From contig PNLP01000015.1 in the NCBI GenBank assembly GCA_013823135.1, forward strand, positions 62,001-126,000: 64,000 nucleotides of DNA. The letters run 5' to 3'. Positions 8,427 through 15,950 of this stretch are shown piece after piece (within the stretch, counting starts at the first letter, position 1; every line of letters starts with the position of its first letter). The notes beneath the pieces are model-generated. The model was given only the letters and a program-made list of their open reading frames with translations. It had not been told where the DNA came from and ran no database searches. Source of the stretch: Planctomycetaceae bacterium. GTDB taxonomy: Bacteria > Planctomycetota > Planctomycetia > Gemmatales > Gemmataceae. A program made the position numbers and the translations under genes.

Positions 8427-8735
8427 TCAGTTTTCGCTGAAGTCGAAGCGGGTGGCGGTGTCGCGGCCAAGGGGGTCTTTCAGGAACTTGCGGTAGCAGC
8501 CCAGGCAGAGGTCGTAGCGTTTCTTGCAGCACACCGGCAGTTCTTCCGGGGCGGGGCGGTCGCCGTCTTCGATCTCGCTGAGGAGTTGGGCCATTTCTTC
8601 GACGTGATCGGTGTCCAGGTCGCCGTCGGTGAGTTCAGCGGGGTTGGTGGCTGCGAAGGCTTCCATCTTCACAACGTATCGGGCAGCTTCATCCGGCAGA
8701 TCCTTGCCGCAGAGGTCACAAGAGAAGTGCAGCAT
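8427..8735 (-). CDS. Small zinc-ribbon-like protein
   Basis: A 102-residue cytoplasmic protein of unknown function. It has CDLCGKDL near the N-terminus and CCKKRYDLCLGCYRKF near residues 69-84, two Cys pairs that suit a structural zinc site. The middle is acidic (LTDGDLDTDHVEEMAQLL). Similar small Cys-pair proteins occur widely in planctomycetes, without assigned function. The gene has its own 650-bp upstream region and does not appear to belong to an operon. Confidence 0.65.
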   Translation of the reverse strand: MLHFSCDLCGKDLPDEAARYVVKMEAFAATNPAELTDGDLDTDHVEEMAQLLSEIEDGDRPAPEELPVCCKKRYDLCLGCYRKFLKDPLGRDTATRFDFSEN

Positions 8736-9385
8736 GGCCGTCGGTTCCTCCAGGCGTGTCGGGGTCGCCGCGTGCGATCGGGAGAGAGTCGCTCGGGCGG
8801 GCGGTCATGCGAGTCGCGGAATGAGAGAGTGACCGCCTAAACAATCCGGATATTCCACAATTCACAGGTTTCACATTGCCTGTCAAGCGGAATTCTACTT
8901 CCCAACTCATGTGTAAATAGACATGGCGGGGCTGCCGGCAAAGTCGTCCGGCCGAATGTAAATTTTTCCTGGACATTCTGCCGATGCGGGAGGCAGTAGT
9001 TCACCCACCCGCGGGAGAGCCGTGACTCGATTGTGCTCACGGCGACGAGGCTCGAAAGCCTTGAAACTGCAGCGATTCAACGTGAACGCGAAGGGCATCC
9101 TGATCTGAGACGGTGTTCACCGCCGAGGTCGAACGGGCGTTTCGCGATCCGTGCAACGTGATTGGCACGCTCAATGCATTACAGTGGATCGCCTTCGCAC
9201 AGCGGCCGGTGGCGAAAAAGACCGACCCCTGCACGATGGCTCGCATCACACACGACTTCCCCCCGGCGATTCGGGTCCGCCCCCGGATCGAGCACACCAC
9301 CCCGCTTGTCTCAATAACACGTTCCCCGCGGCCGGCGACTCTCGGAGTCCGCCGGCTCGCATCGTTTATCGGCCGAGTGAACGGG
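8736..9385. other. 650-bp non-coding region
   Basis: No credible gene. The only ORFs are short, Arg/Cys-rich frames without recognisable composition. On the plus strand 9015-9058 contains two neighbouring hairpins (GCCGTGA...TCACGGC and AGGCT-CGAA-AGCCT), the second closed by a CGAA tetraloop. This may be a structured transcript or simply chance in GC-rich DNA. Confidence 0.4.
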
Positions 9386-11587
9386 TTACTTCTTGGGTGG
9401 AACAGGAATGGGCGTCGGCGAGGGGGGAACGGGAACGGGTGCCGGAACAGGTGCGGGTGGCGTCTTCATCGCGTCGACGGCGGCCTTGGTCTTCGCGACG
9501 TTCGCGGTCGCCGCGTCGAGTGCAGCCTTAGCGGGTGCGACGCCTGCCGCGGCCGCGTCGAGTGCGGCCTTCGCGGGGGCAACCGCGGCCGTGGCGGGCG
9601 CTACCATCGGCGTGAGGGCCGCGACGTTCTTCTGGTTCGCGGCGATTGCAGCCATCGCATCCGCGTAGAGTTTCGTCGCCGCGGCGAACTTGGCGTTCGC
9701 GGCGGCCAGCACGGCGGCGTTGTCGGTCGCGGCCTTCTTGGCGGCGGCGAGTTCGACGTTCAGCGCGGCGAGGGCGTCCGTTGCCTTCTTGCTCGCGGCC
9801 GCAAGGTCGGCGTTCGTCGGTGCCTTCGCGGCCGCATCGGCGATAGCCTTCGCGGCGATCGATTCCGCGGCAACCACCACCTCCACGGCGACGGCCTTGT
9901 TGGCGGCCGCGGCGGCGACGGGCGTGGCCTTGTCCACCTCGGCCTTCGCGGCGTCCATCAGCGGCTTGTTCGCGTTGGCGACCGCCGTGTTATCGACCAC
10001 GGCCTTGTTCGCGGCCGCGAGGTTCGCGTTGATCGTGTTCATGTTCGCGACGACGGCGTTGTAAGCGTCGGTCGCTTGCTTCGCCTTCAACTCGGCGGCG
10101 GTGAACGCGGCCTGTGCCGGAGCAACCGCGGCCTGTGCCGCAGCAAACGCGGCCTCGGCTTGCTTCAACCGCTCGGCCAGCGGCAGAGGGTTCGCGTCGA
10201 GCACGGCGAGCACCTTCGCGTCGGCCACGGACCACGTCTTTACGACGCCCGACCAGTCGCCGGCGATCACCTTGCCGTTCTCGTGCGTGACCGCGACGCG
10301 GAGCCCCAGATCGGGAAACGCCTCGAACGCCTTCACGGCCGCGCCGTTCTGATCCCACACCTTCGTGACCTTGTCGCGGCCCGTGCTGGCGAGTTTCCCG
10401 TCATGCGAAAACTGGACGCTCGCGGCGCCACCGGGGTGGGCCGCCCAGCTCTTGATGTTCCCGCCGTTCTCCATCTCCCACAGCTTGATCGACGCGTCCT
10501 CGCTGCTGGACGCCAGCACGTTCGAGTCGTCGCGCCACGACACGTCGGTGATCATCGCCGTGTGCCCGCGGAGGCTGAAGTACTCGCGGCCGGTGAAAGA
10601 CTCCCACACGAACAGCCCGCCGTTGCGGTCGCCGGTCGCGAGCAGCACGCCGTCGGCGCTGTACTCCACCGCCGTCACCCAGTCGGTGTGCTTCTTGATC
10701 TCGCGGAGAACGGTGCCGTCGAGCGTGTTGTAGATGCGGATGATCTTCCCCGGCCCGCCGACGGCGATCTGCGTCTGGTCCGCGGAGATGTCGGCGGCGA
10801 GGATCGCGTCGCTCTCGGCGCTGCCGACTTCGAGCACCTTCTCGCCGGTCTCGACCTTGAACAGCACGGCCTTGCCGGACTGCCCGCCGCGACCACCCGC
10901 CACGAGCACGAAGCGTGCGTTGCGCGAGAACTTGATGCTGTTGATCTGCCCCGCCTCGAACGGGATGAACCCGAGCAGCGCGCCGGTGTCGGTGTTGTAA
11001 AGGATGACCTGCTTCTGCCCGCCAATGGCCGCGAGCGGCGCCCACGGACTCGTCGCCAGCGCCAGCACCGCCCCGGGCCGCCGCGCGACCACGACGGGCT
11101 CCGCCTTCAGCTTCCCGGCGACGGGCATCGGCGGCGCGCCTTCGGGCCGACCCTTCACGACGGACTTCAGGCCGATGTCGGTCTTCGGCATCACGGGGAT
11201 GTTGACCTTGCTGCCCGCGTTCTCCTTCGCGCCCTGCTCGATCCACAACTTCAGCAGCGCGATCTGCTCGGCCGGAATCTTCGGCTGGTTCGGCGGCATC
11301 TTCGGCTCTTCCTTGTGGTCGGTGAGCGTGAAGAGCCGCGACTTGTCCGGGTTGCCCGGCGTGACGACGACACCCGCCGACCCGCCCTGCTGCGTGCTGG
11401 CGTACGTGGCGAGGTTGAGGCCGCCCTTTTGCTTGTCGTTGCCGTGACAGTTCATGCAGTGCTGCTTGAGCACCGGCGTGACGTCATCGACGAACGTGGG
11501 GTTCTTGGCATCAGCGTGAACGGGCGAATCGCCACTCATGACGATCGCCGCAACCGCGAACACAAAGATCGGAAGCAATCGCCGCAT
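9386..11587 (-). CDS. Planctomycete cytochrome with WD40 propeller
   Basis: A 733-residue exported protein. A signal peptide (residues 1-25) is followed by a cytochrome-like domain with haem motif CMNCH (C44, C47, H48) and the planctomycete-type continuation GGLNLATY. Residues ~120-430 are WD40 repeats (LGFIPFEAGQINSIKFS; DWVTAVEYSADGVLLATGD; DASIKLWEM; RDKVTKVWD). The C-terminal ~280 residues are extremely Ala-rich with a probable coiled coil (FAAAQAAVAPAQAAF), ending in a PVPAPVPVPP tail. The start at 11587 has GAGG nine bases upstream; a TTG five codons earlier is less likely. It is the last member of the minus-strand cytochrome cluster, separated from its relatives by an inserted restriction-like gene. 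The function of these proteins is unknown; redox or polysaccharide-related roles have been proposed. Confidence 0.88.
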   Translation of the reverse strand: MRRLLPIFVFAVAAIVMSGDSPVHADAKNPTFVDDVTPVLKQHCMNCHGNDKQKGGLNLATYASTQQGGSAGVVVTPGNPDKSRLFTLTDHKEEPKMPPNQPKIPAEQIALLKLWIEQGAKENAGSKVNIPVMPKTDIGLKSVVKGRPEGAPPMPVAGKLKAEPVVVARRPGAVLALATSPWAPLAAIGGQKQVILYNTDTGALLGFIPFEAGQINSIKFSRNARFVLVAGGRGGQSGKAVLFKVETGEKVLEVGSAESDAILAADISADQTQIAVGGPGKIIRIYNTLDGTVLREIKKHTDWVTAVEYSADGVLLATGDRNGGLFVWESFTGREYFSLRGHTAMITDVSWRDDSNVLASSSEDASIKLWEMENGGNIKSWAAHPGGAASVQFSHDGKLASTGRDKVTKVWDQNGAAVKAFEAFPDLGLRVAVTHENGKVIAGDWSGVVKTWSVADAKVLAVLDANPLPLAERLKQAEAAFAAAQAAVAPAQAAFTAAELKAKQATDAYNAVVANMNTINANLAAANKAVVDNTAVANANKPLMDAAKAEVDKATPVAAAAANKAVAVEVVVAAESIAAKAIADAAAKAPTNADLAAASKKATDALAALNVELAAAKKAATDNAAVLAAANAKFAAATKLYADAMAAIAANQKNVAALTPMVAPATAAVAPAKAALDAAAAGVAPAKAALDAATANVAKTKAAVDAMKTPPAPVPAPVPVPPSPTPIPVPPKK

Positions 11588-11618
11588 ATCAGGAAGCCTC
11601 AAGGTGATTCAATTCTTC

Positions 11619-11705
11619 AGCCCCGAAGGGGCGGCAGATAATAGCCCAGGGCGCGAGCCCTGGGTTCCAAGGCGGGAACAATCACGAAGCCCCAACGGGG
11701 CGACA
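11619..11705. repeat. Family A palindromic repeat
   Basis: Nested palindromes GCCCCGAAGGGGC, TAGCCCAGGGC/GCCCTGGG and GCCCCAACGGGGC in about 87 bp. The same blocks recur at 12761, 22994, 42484, 47318, 59566 and 63511. This copy lies on the 3' side of the EVE/HNH gene. Confidence 0.85.
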
Positions 11706-11748
11706 CTGGGCCACTTGGAATCGCTCGTAGCGCCAACTCAACGCGTCT

Positions 11749-12747
11749 TTAGACTTTAGACGGCGTTTGGTTTGCGCCACAGAGGAGGGTTGTGCGAACC
11801 AGACCGCCGTACTCCTTGCGCACCGATGGGTGCAACTCGATCCGTAGCGTTTCTGGCTCGATGCCGAGCAAATTCGAGTCAAACAATTTATGTATGTCGG
11901 CTCGAAGCAAAAGGCCGTTGGCGGGGTGGTCTGTCGTCGGGCCTTGGTAGGGGTGAATATGGGCCGCCTCAAGTACTGCCTCAACAGTGCAACCCGTCAC
12001 CATGCATCGGCCTTCGGCGGCTGTGAGGAGGCGTGTCCGAAATTCACCCTGACCTGAGCGCTGCACGACCGATGACGGAACCCGGTTCCGTGAGTCTGTG
12101 ATCGCCGAAGGGTCAAACGCAGTTGGTTCAGTCGGATGCTGTTCCGCCTCGTCTGATTCCTCTTCGTGACCTGGAGTCTGGGTTTCCTCAGTAAATGTTG
12201 AACCCCCAGCCAGTCCTGCCAGGTACTGGTATTGCGCCGAGTGGCGATCCGCTGGGTACTCAGCCGCATACACATCGAGTAATTCGGCGTACTTCGCTTG
12301 GTTCAATCTCGCGAGCGTGCGCTGGACAAAGAACCGCCGTTCGCCTCGAATGCTCACGGGCTTATCGAGATACCACATGACAGAACGCACATGATGGCGG
12401 TGAGTGCTTTCATCCGAACTCAGTGGGTTGTCGGGATCGTCTGGTGCCAGATACTCGCCCTCGACCACCCCGATGCCAACCACCTTGTTGTAGCCCTTGT
12501 TGGCGATAACAATATCGCCGACCTTTACATCACGGACGAACTGCAGAATCATCTCAGCGACTCCCCGTCCGATTCCTTTTCTGTTCTCTCCATACGCGGC
12601 TTCGAGCGCCGACAAGGCCTGATCTACACTGTGGAAATCCTTAAAATTCGGGAGTTCTGACCCGCCGAAGCGGATGCACCCGGAGTTCAGACACACATCC
12701 CAAAACTCAGCACCGTGACCGGGGGCGATTTTCCAGACATTCGCCAT
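11749..12747 (-). CDS. EVE/PUA-like and HNH endonuclease fusion (type IV restriction-like)
   Basis: A 332-residue protein, probably a modification-dependent restriction enzyme. Residues 1-160 (VWKIAPGHGAEFWDVCL, then VGDIVIANKGYNKVVGIGVV) have the layout of EVE/PUA-type base-reading domains. Residues 160-225 are an acidic linker. Residues ~230-320 form an HNH domain of the HNH_2 type: Cys in GRCMVTGC, His-x-His at H263/H265 (AAHIHPY), Asn in ANGLLL and His286 in DIHKLFD. The start at 12747 (MANVW) is chosen because the 17 preceding codons derive from a flanking repeat. No methyltransferase lies nearby, consistent with a type IV enzyme. The gene splits an otherwise continuous cytochrome cluster and has family A repeats on both sides, suggesting insertion as cargo. 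The target modification is not known. Confidence 0.75.
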   Translation of the reverse strand: MANVWKIAPGHGAEFWDVCLNSGCIRFGGSELPNFKDFHSVDQALSALEAAYGENRKGIGRGVAEMILQFVRDVKVGDIVIANKGYNKVVGIGVVEGEYLAPDDPDNPLSSDESTHRHHVRSVMWYLDKPVSIRGERRFFVQRTLARLNQAKYAELLDVYAAEYPADRHSAQYQYLAGLAGGSTFTEETQTPGHEEESDEAEQHPTEPTAFDPSAITDSRNRVPSSVVQRSGQGEFRTRLLTAAEGRCMVTGCTVEAVLEAAHIHPYQGPTTDHPANGLLLRADIHKLFDSNLLGIEPETLRIELHPSVRKEYGGLVRTTLLCGANQTPSKV

Positions 12748-12760
12748 CGCGTTCCTCCCC

Positions 12761-12923
12761 GGTGTCGCCCCTTCGGGGCTGCGGTTCTTTTCTCGCATCG
12801 AACCCAGGGCTCATGCCCTGGGCTATTGTCGGTCGCCCCTTCGGGGCTGAAATCTGCGAGCGGTGCGGCGTCAGCCCGTCGGTAAACCTTGAAACACCGG
12901 CGGGCTAACGCCGCGCCGCTTGC
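12761..12923. repeat. Family A repeat followed by an inverted REP pair
   Basis: 12761-12850 carries GCCCCTTCGGGGC twice around AACCCAGGGC/GCCCTGGG (family A). 12855-12923 carries two inverted copies of the GCGAGCGG-type REP unit, with bodies GTCAGCCC and GGGCTAAC. Both lie between the EVE/HNH gene and the DUF1553 gene. Confidence 0.85.
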
Positions 12924-12934
12924 CACGCTGATTC

Positions 12935-15343
12935 TCAGTGGTTGAACATGAACTCGCGGGAGTTCATGATCGCCCAGAACACGTCCTCCAGCGCCTGTTG
13001 CTTGTTCGGGTTCGCCGCCACCATGTCGGTCAGCGTCTTCATCTCGGCGGCGGTCGGCGCGCGGCTCAGACACCGCACGTACAGGTGCTCGATGACCTGC
13101 GGCGGCGTCTTTTTCTCTTGAAGCATCCGCGCCACCAGGCCGCCCTGCGCGATCTTCGGCTCCACCGTACCGCCGTTCAGCAGGTGCAAGCTCTGCGACA
13201 GAGTCGGCTCCAGACGCACCTCGCACGCACACACCGTCTCGCGCGTCGGCCGGCCGAACGTCGTCAGGAAGTACGTCGTCACGCCGCCGTCGGCGATCTG
13301 CACCGCCCTCGCGCCGTTCGGCAACCCCTGGAACTTGTTCTTCGTGTCGGTCACCTGCGTGATGAGGTCGAGCATTGTCTCGGCGCGGATACGGCGGATC
13401 GGCCCGCGGGCGAAGTTGCGGGTGTCCGACTCGTTCGTCTTGGTGGGCTGCGTGCTCCTCTGGTAGGTCTGTGATACGCAGATGTCGCGGACCAGCTTCT
13501 TGAAGTCGTACTTGTAGCCGGTGAACCGCTTGCCAAGTTCGTCGAGCAGTTCCTGGTTGCTGGCGGGGTTCGAGATGCGAACGTCGTCCACCTCGTTGAT
13601 GATCCCCTGACCGAAGAAGTGGGCCCACACGATGTTCGACAGGTTCTTCGCGAAGTACGGATTCTCGGGGGACGCCAGCCAGTTGGCAAGCACCACGCGA
13701 CGGTCCTTACCGGCCACGTCCGCGGGCCCACTTCCTCCAAGGAACCGCGCGGGCATCGGCCGACCGCGGACCGGGTGGTTGACCTCGCCGCCGCCGCTGT
13801 TGAACACGATCAACTCACGCGGGTCGTCGCCCCCCTTGCGGCCGATCTGCGTGAAGAACGCCGCGAAGCCGTAGTAGTCGTCCTGCGTCCAGCGGTCGAA
13901 CGGGTGGTTGTGGCACTGGGCGCACTGGATCCGCATGCCCATGAACACCTGGGCCACGTTCTCCGTCACCTTCAGCACGTCGGTTTCGAGCTGGTAGTAG
14001 TTCGTCACCGGGTTCTTGAACGTCCCGCCGTTGGCGCCGAGCAGTTCCTTCACCCACTCGTCCGTCGGCACGTTCCGCGCGATCTTGTCCTGCAGCCAGT
14101 TGTAATAGAGCAGCATCGACTTGTACGAGACCTGGTTGCTGCTGCGGATCTGGAGCAACTCCGCCCACTTCAGCACCCACAGTTCCGCGAACTCTTTGCG
14201 GTCGAGCAGTTCGTCGACGAGGTGTTCGCGCTTGGTCGGCAGCGTGCTCACCATGAACCGGGCGTACTCCTCGGGCGTCGGCAGTTGGCCGATCACGTCG
14301 AGGTACACGCGGCGGACGAACACCTCGTCGGAGCAGACGCCGCTCGGCTCGATGCGGAGTTTCTTGAGCTTGTTGTTGACGCCCGTGTCGACGTAGTTCG
14401 CTTCCGGCGAGTTCGGCCACGCGAACTGCAGCGCCTTGGGCAGCGTGATGAACGGCACGCCGATGGTGAACGTGTGGAAGCGGGCCATCACGAACGACTC
14501 GCCGCGCTCGCCGGCGGTGACATCCCCAGTGCCATCGATACGCGCGGAGTTCTCGTTGTTCGTGAGGAACAGGGCGAGCGACGTCACGTCGCGGTCGGTG
14601 CCGTCGCTGTACTTCGCACGCACGACGATCCGCTGCTTCTCGCCCTTGCCATCGAGCACGGCCGACGGCGGGAACACCTCCATGCTCACCGGCAGCGCCA
14701 CGGTCGGTGCGTCGAGAGGGGCGTCGGTTTCGAGCCAGCGAATGAGTGCCTGATGGTATTCGTCGCCTTCCTTGATCTTGCCGCCGCCGGTGTGCGGCAC
14801 CTTCCCGCACGCCTTGTCGATCAGCAGGCTGTCGGCGGGGATCGCGAGGTTGACGCGGCGGCCGTTGAGTTCGCGGGTGAGGCGGTGGTGGTCGCCCTCC
14901 GGGTCGAAGCCGAACAGCGACAGGCGGAAGCCGTCCTTGCCGCGGGCCGCGCCGTGGCAGCCGCCGACGTTGCACCCGGCCCGCATGAACACGGGCATCA
15001 CGTCCTGTTTGAACGAGATGGGCCGGTCTTCCTTCGCCTTGCTCACCTTCACCGGCACCTTCACGACCTGAGCACCCAGCGTGACGGTCATCTCGGTGAC
15101 GCCATCCGCGACGGGATACACGACGGCTTTGTCGAGCTTCACGAGTGCGGGGTTCGCGAACGCGACCTGGGCCTGTGCCGTCACGTCGCGGGTGATGCCG
15201 TCGGGCTGCGTGAGTTGCACGACGAACGACTGCCGGTCGCGTGCCGTTTCGAGGTTGATGTCGGGCGGGTAGACGGCGACGGTCTGGGCGCGCGAATCAC
15301 CGCAGAGGACGCCGAGCACGCAGAGGGAAAGCAAGGAACGCAT
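12935..15343 (-). CDS. DUF1549/DUF1553 planctomycete cytochrome with Ig-like domain
   Basis: An 802-residue secreted protein. After the signal peptide, residues ~25-100 hold a bacterial Ig-like repeat (VAVYPPDINLETARDRQSF). The cytochrome-like segment carries CNVGGCHG, a CX4CH variant of the haem motif, followed by the DUF1549 domain with CAQCHNHPFDRW. A C-terminal DUF1553 domain follows (LANWLASPENPYFAKNLSNI). The start at 15343 has GAGG nine bases upstream; an alternative ATG at 15370 overlaps the toxin stop codon. Together with the DUF1501 and PPC genes upstream it forms a typical planctomycete surface-protein set of unknown function. The signal peptide core SLCVLGVLCG resembles a translated tandem repeat. 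Confidence 0.9.
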   Translation of the reverse strand: MRSLLSLCVLGVLCGDSRAQTVAVYPPDINLETARDRQSFVVQLTQPDGITRDVTAQAQVAFANPALVKLDKAVVYPVADGVTEMTVTLGAQVVKVPVKVSKAKEDRPISFKQDVMPVFMRAGCNVGGCHGAARGKDGFRLSLFGFDPEGDHHRLTRELNGRRVNLAIPADSLLIDKACGKVPHTGGGKIKEGDEYHQALIRWLETDAPLDAPTVALPVSMEVFPPSAVLDGKGEKQRIVVRAKYSDGTDRDVTSLALFLTNNENSARIDGTGDVTAGERGESFVMARFHTFTIGVPFITLPKALQFAWPNSPEANYVDTGVNNKLKKLRIEPSGVCSDEVFVRRVYLDVIGQLPTPEEYARFMVSTLPTKREHLVDELLDRKEFAELWVLKWAELLQIRSSNQVSYKSMLLYYNWLQDKIARNVPTDEWVKELLGANGGTFKNPVTNYYQLETDVLKVTENVAQVFMGMRIQCAQCHNHPFDRWTQDDYYGFAAFFTQIGRKGGDDPRELIVFNSGGGEVNHPVRGRPMPARFLGGSGPADVAGKDRRVVLANWLASPENPYFAKNLSNIVWAHFFGQGIINEVDDVRISNPASNQELLDELGKRFTGYKYDFKKLVRDICVSQTYQRSTQPTKTNESDTRNFARGPIRRIRAETMLDLITQVTDTKNKFQGLPNGARAVQIADGGVTTYFLTTFGRPTRETVCACEVRLEPTLSQSLHLLNGGTVEPKIAQGGLVARMLQEKKTPPQVIEHLYVRCLSRAPTAAEMKTLTDMVAANPNKQQALEDVFWAIMNSREFMFNH

Positions 15344-15369
15344 ATCGTTGAGCCTCAAGCGGTGAGTCA

Positions 15370-15681
15370 TCAAGGGGTACTGTCGTCCGGTGTGCGGTCC
15401 ATCCAGGTGTCGGGCTCGCGGCTCGCATGGTGGACCGCCGCAACCCAAACGTGAGCGTCGTACTCGCGGTAAAAGATCAGGTGGCGGTAGCGACCGAGCA
15501 CGAACTTCCGGTAGCCACTGTGGTAGGGAGAGAAGGCCCTCGGCTGCTTCCCGATCAAATCAAGTGCCGCTTCAACAGCAGCCTCGAACTCGTCTCCGAA
15601 ACCCGGCCGTGCGTCATTGAAGTAAGCGGCGGCCTCGTCGATTTCGGCCGCAGCCCCGTTGGACAGCCGAACGGGCTTCAT
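15370..15681 (-). CDS. ParE/RelE-family toxin
   Basis: A 103-residue toxin of the RelE/ParE superfamily. The pattern LSNGAAAEIDEAAAYFNDARPGFGDEF and the C-terminal YRKFVLGRYRHLIFYRE are characteristic; family members inhibit translation by mRNA cleavage or poison gyrase. Its start overlaps the antitoxin stop by 4 bp (ATGA), so the two are translationally coupled. Its own stop overlaps an alternative ATG of the downstream cytochrome gene in the same way. Which subfamily (RelE or ParE) cannot be decided by eye. Confidence 0.85.
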   Translation of the reverse strand: MKPVRLSNGAAAEIDEAAAYFNDARPGFGDEFEAAVEAALDLIGKQPRAFSPYHSGYRKFVLGRYRHLIFYREYDAHVWVAAVHHASREPDTWMDRTPDDSTP

Positions 15682-15914
15682 CGCCGCATCTCCCGGCGTT
15701 TGCGGAAGAACTCCTCTGCGGGAATGCCGGGCTCCTTCCCGCTCTCATGTGCCACTCGTCGGCGTTCGAGTTCCGCATCGAATTCAGGGGTGCCTTCTGT
15801 CAGCACACCAGGAGGCGGCGGCACACTTTCGTACAGAAAATCGGCGATCTCGAGCCGTTGCGAGATGGGCAACTCCATCAGCGCGGCCTTCAGTTTCTCG
15901 GCGGCTTCGGACAT
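15678..15914 (-). CDS. Addiction-module antitoxin component
   Basis: A 78-residue protein matching the TIGR02574-type 'putative addiction module component': an N-terminal helical region KLKAALMELPISQRLEIADFLYESV, then EGTPEFDAELERRRVAHESG, ending in a basic tail. Such proteins bind and neutralise a RelE/ParE toxin encoded immediately downstream, as seen here with a 4-bp overlap. It sits 37 bp downstream of the PPC gene, so it may be read from the cluster promoter as well as its own. Confidence 0.85.
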   Translation of the reverse strand: MSEAAEKLKAALMELPISQRLEIADFLYESVPPPPGVLTEGTPEFDAELERRRVAHESGKEPGIPAEEFFRKRREMRR

Positions 15915-15950
15915 CGGAAATCCTCCGTGCGGGTTCGCTCACCCATCGTA

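Noticed and set aside
8837..9300. Short minus-strand ORFs in the gap before the zinc-ribbon gene
   Set aside because: No RBS, odd composition (Cys/Arg/Ser), mutually overlapping frames; no support as genes.
9113..11641. 842-codon plus-strand open frame opposite the WD40 cytochrome gene
   Set aside because: Arg/Gly/His-rich product with no recognisable domain; it is the antisense shadow of a gene with clear signal peptide, haem motif and WD40 repeats.
13619..15454. 611-codon plus-strand open frame
   Set aside because: Antisense to the DUF1549/DUF1553 gene; no domain and composition typical of a shadow frame.
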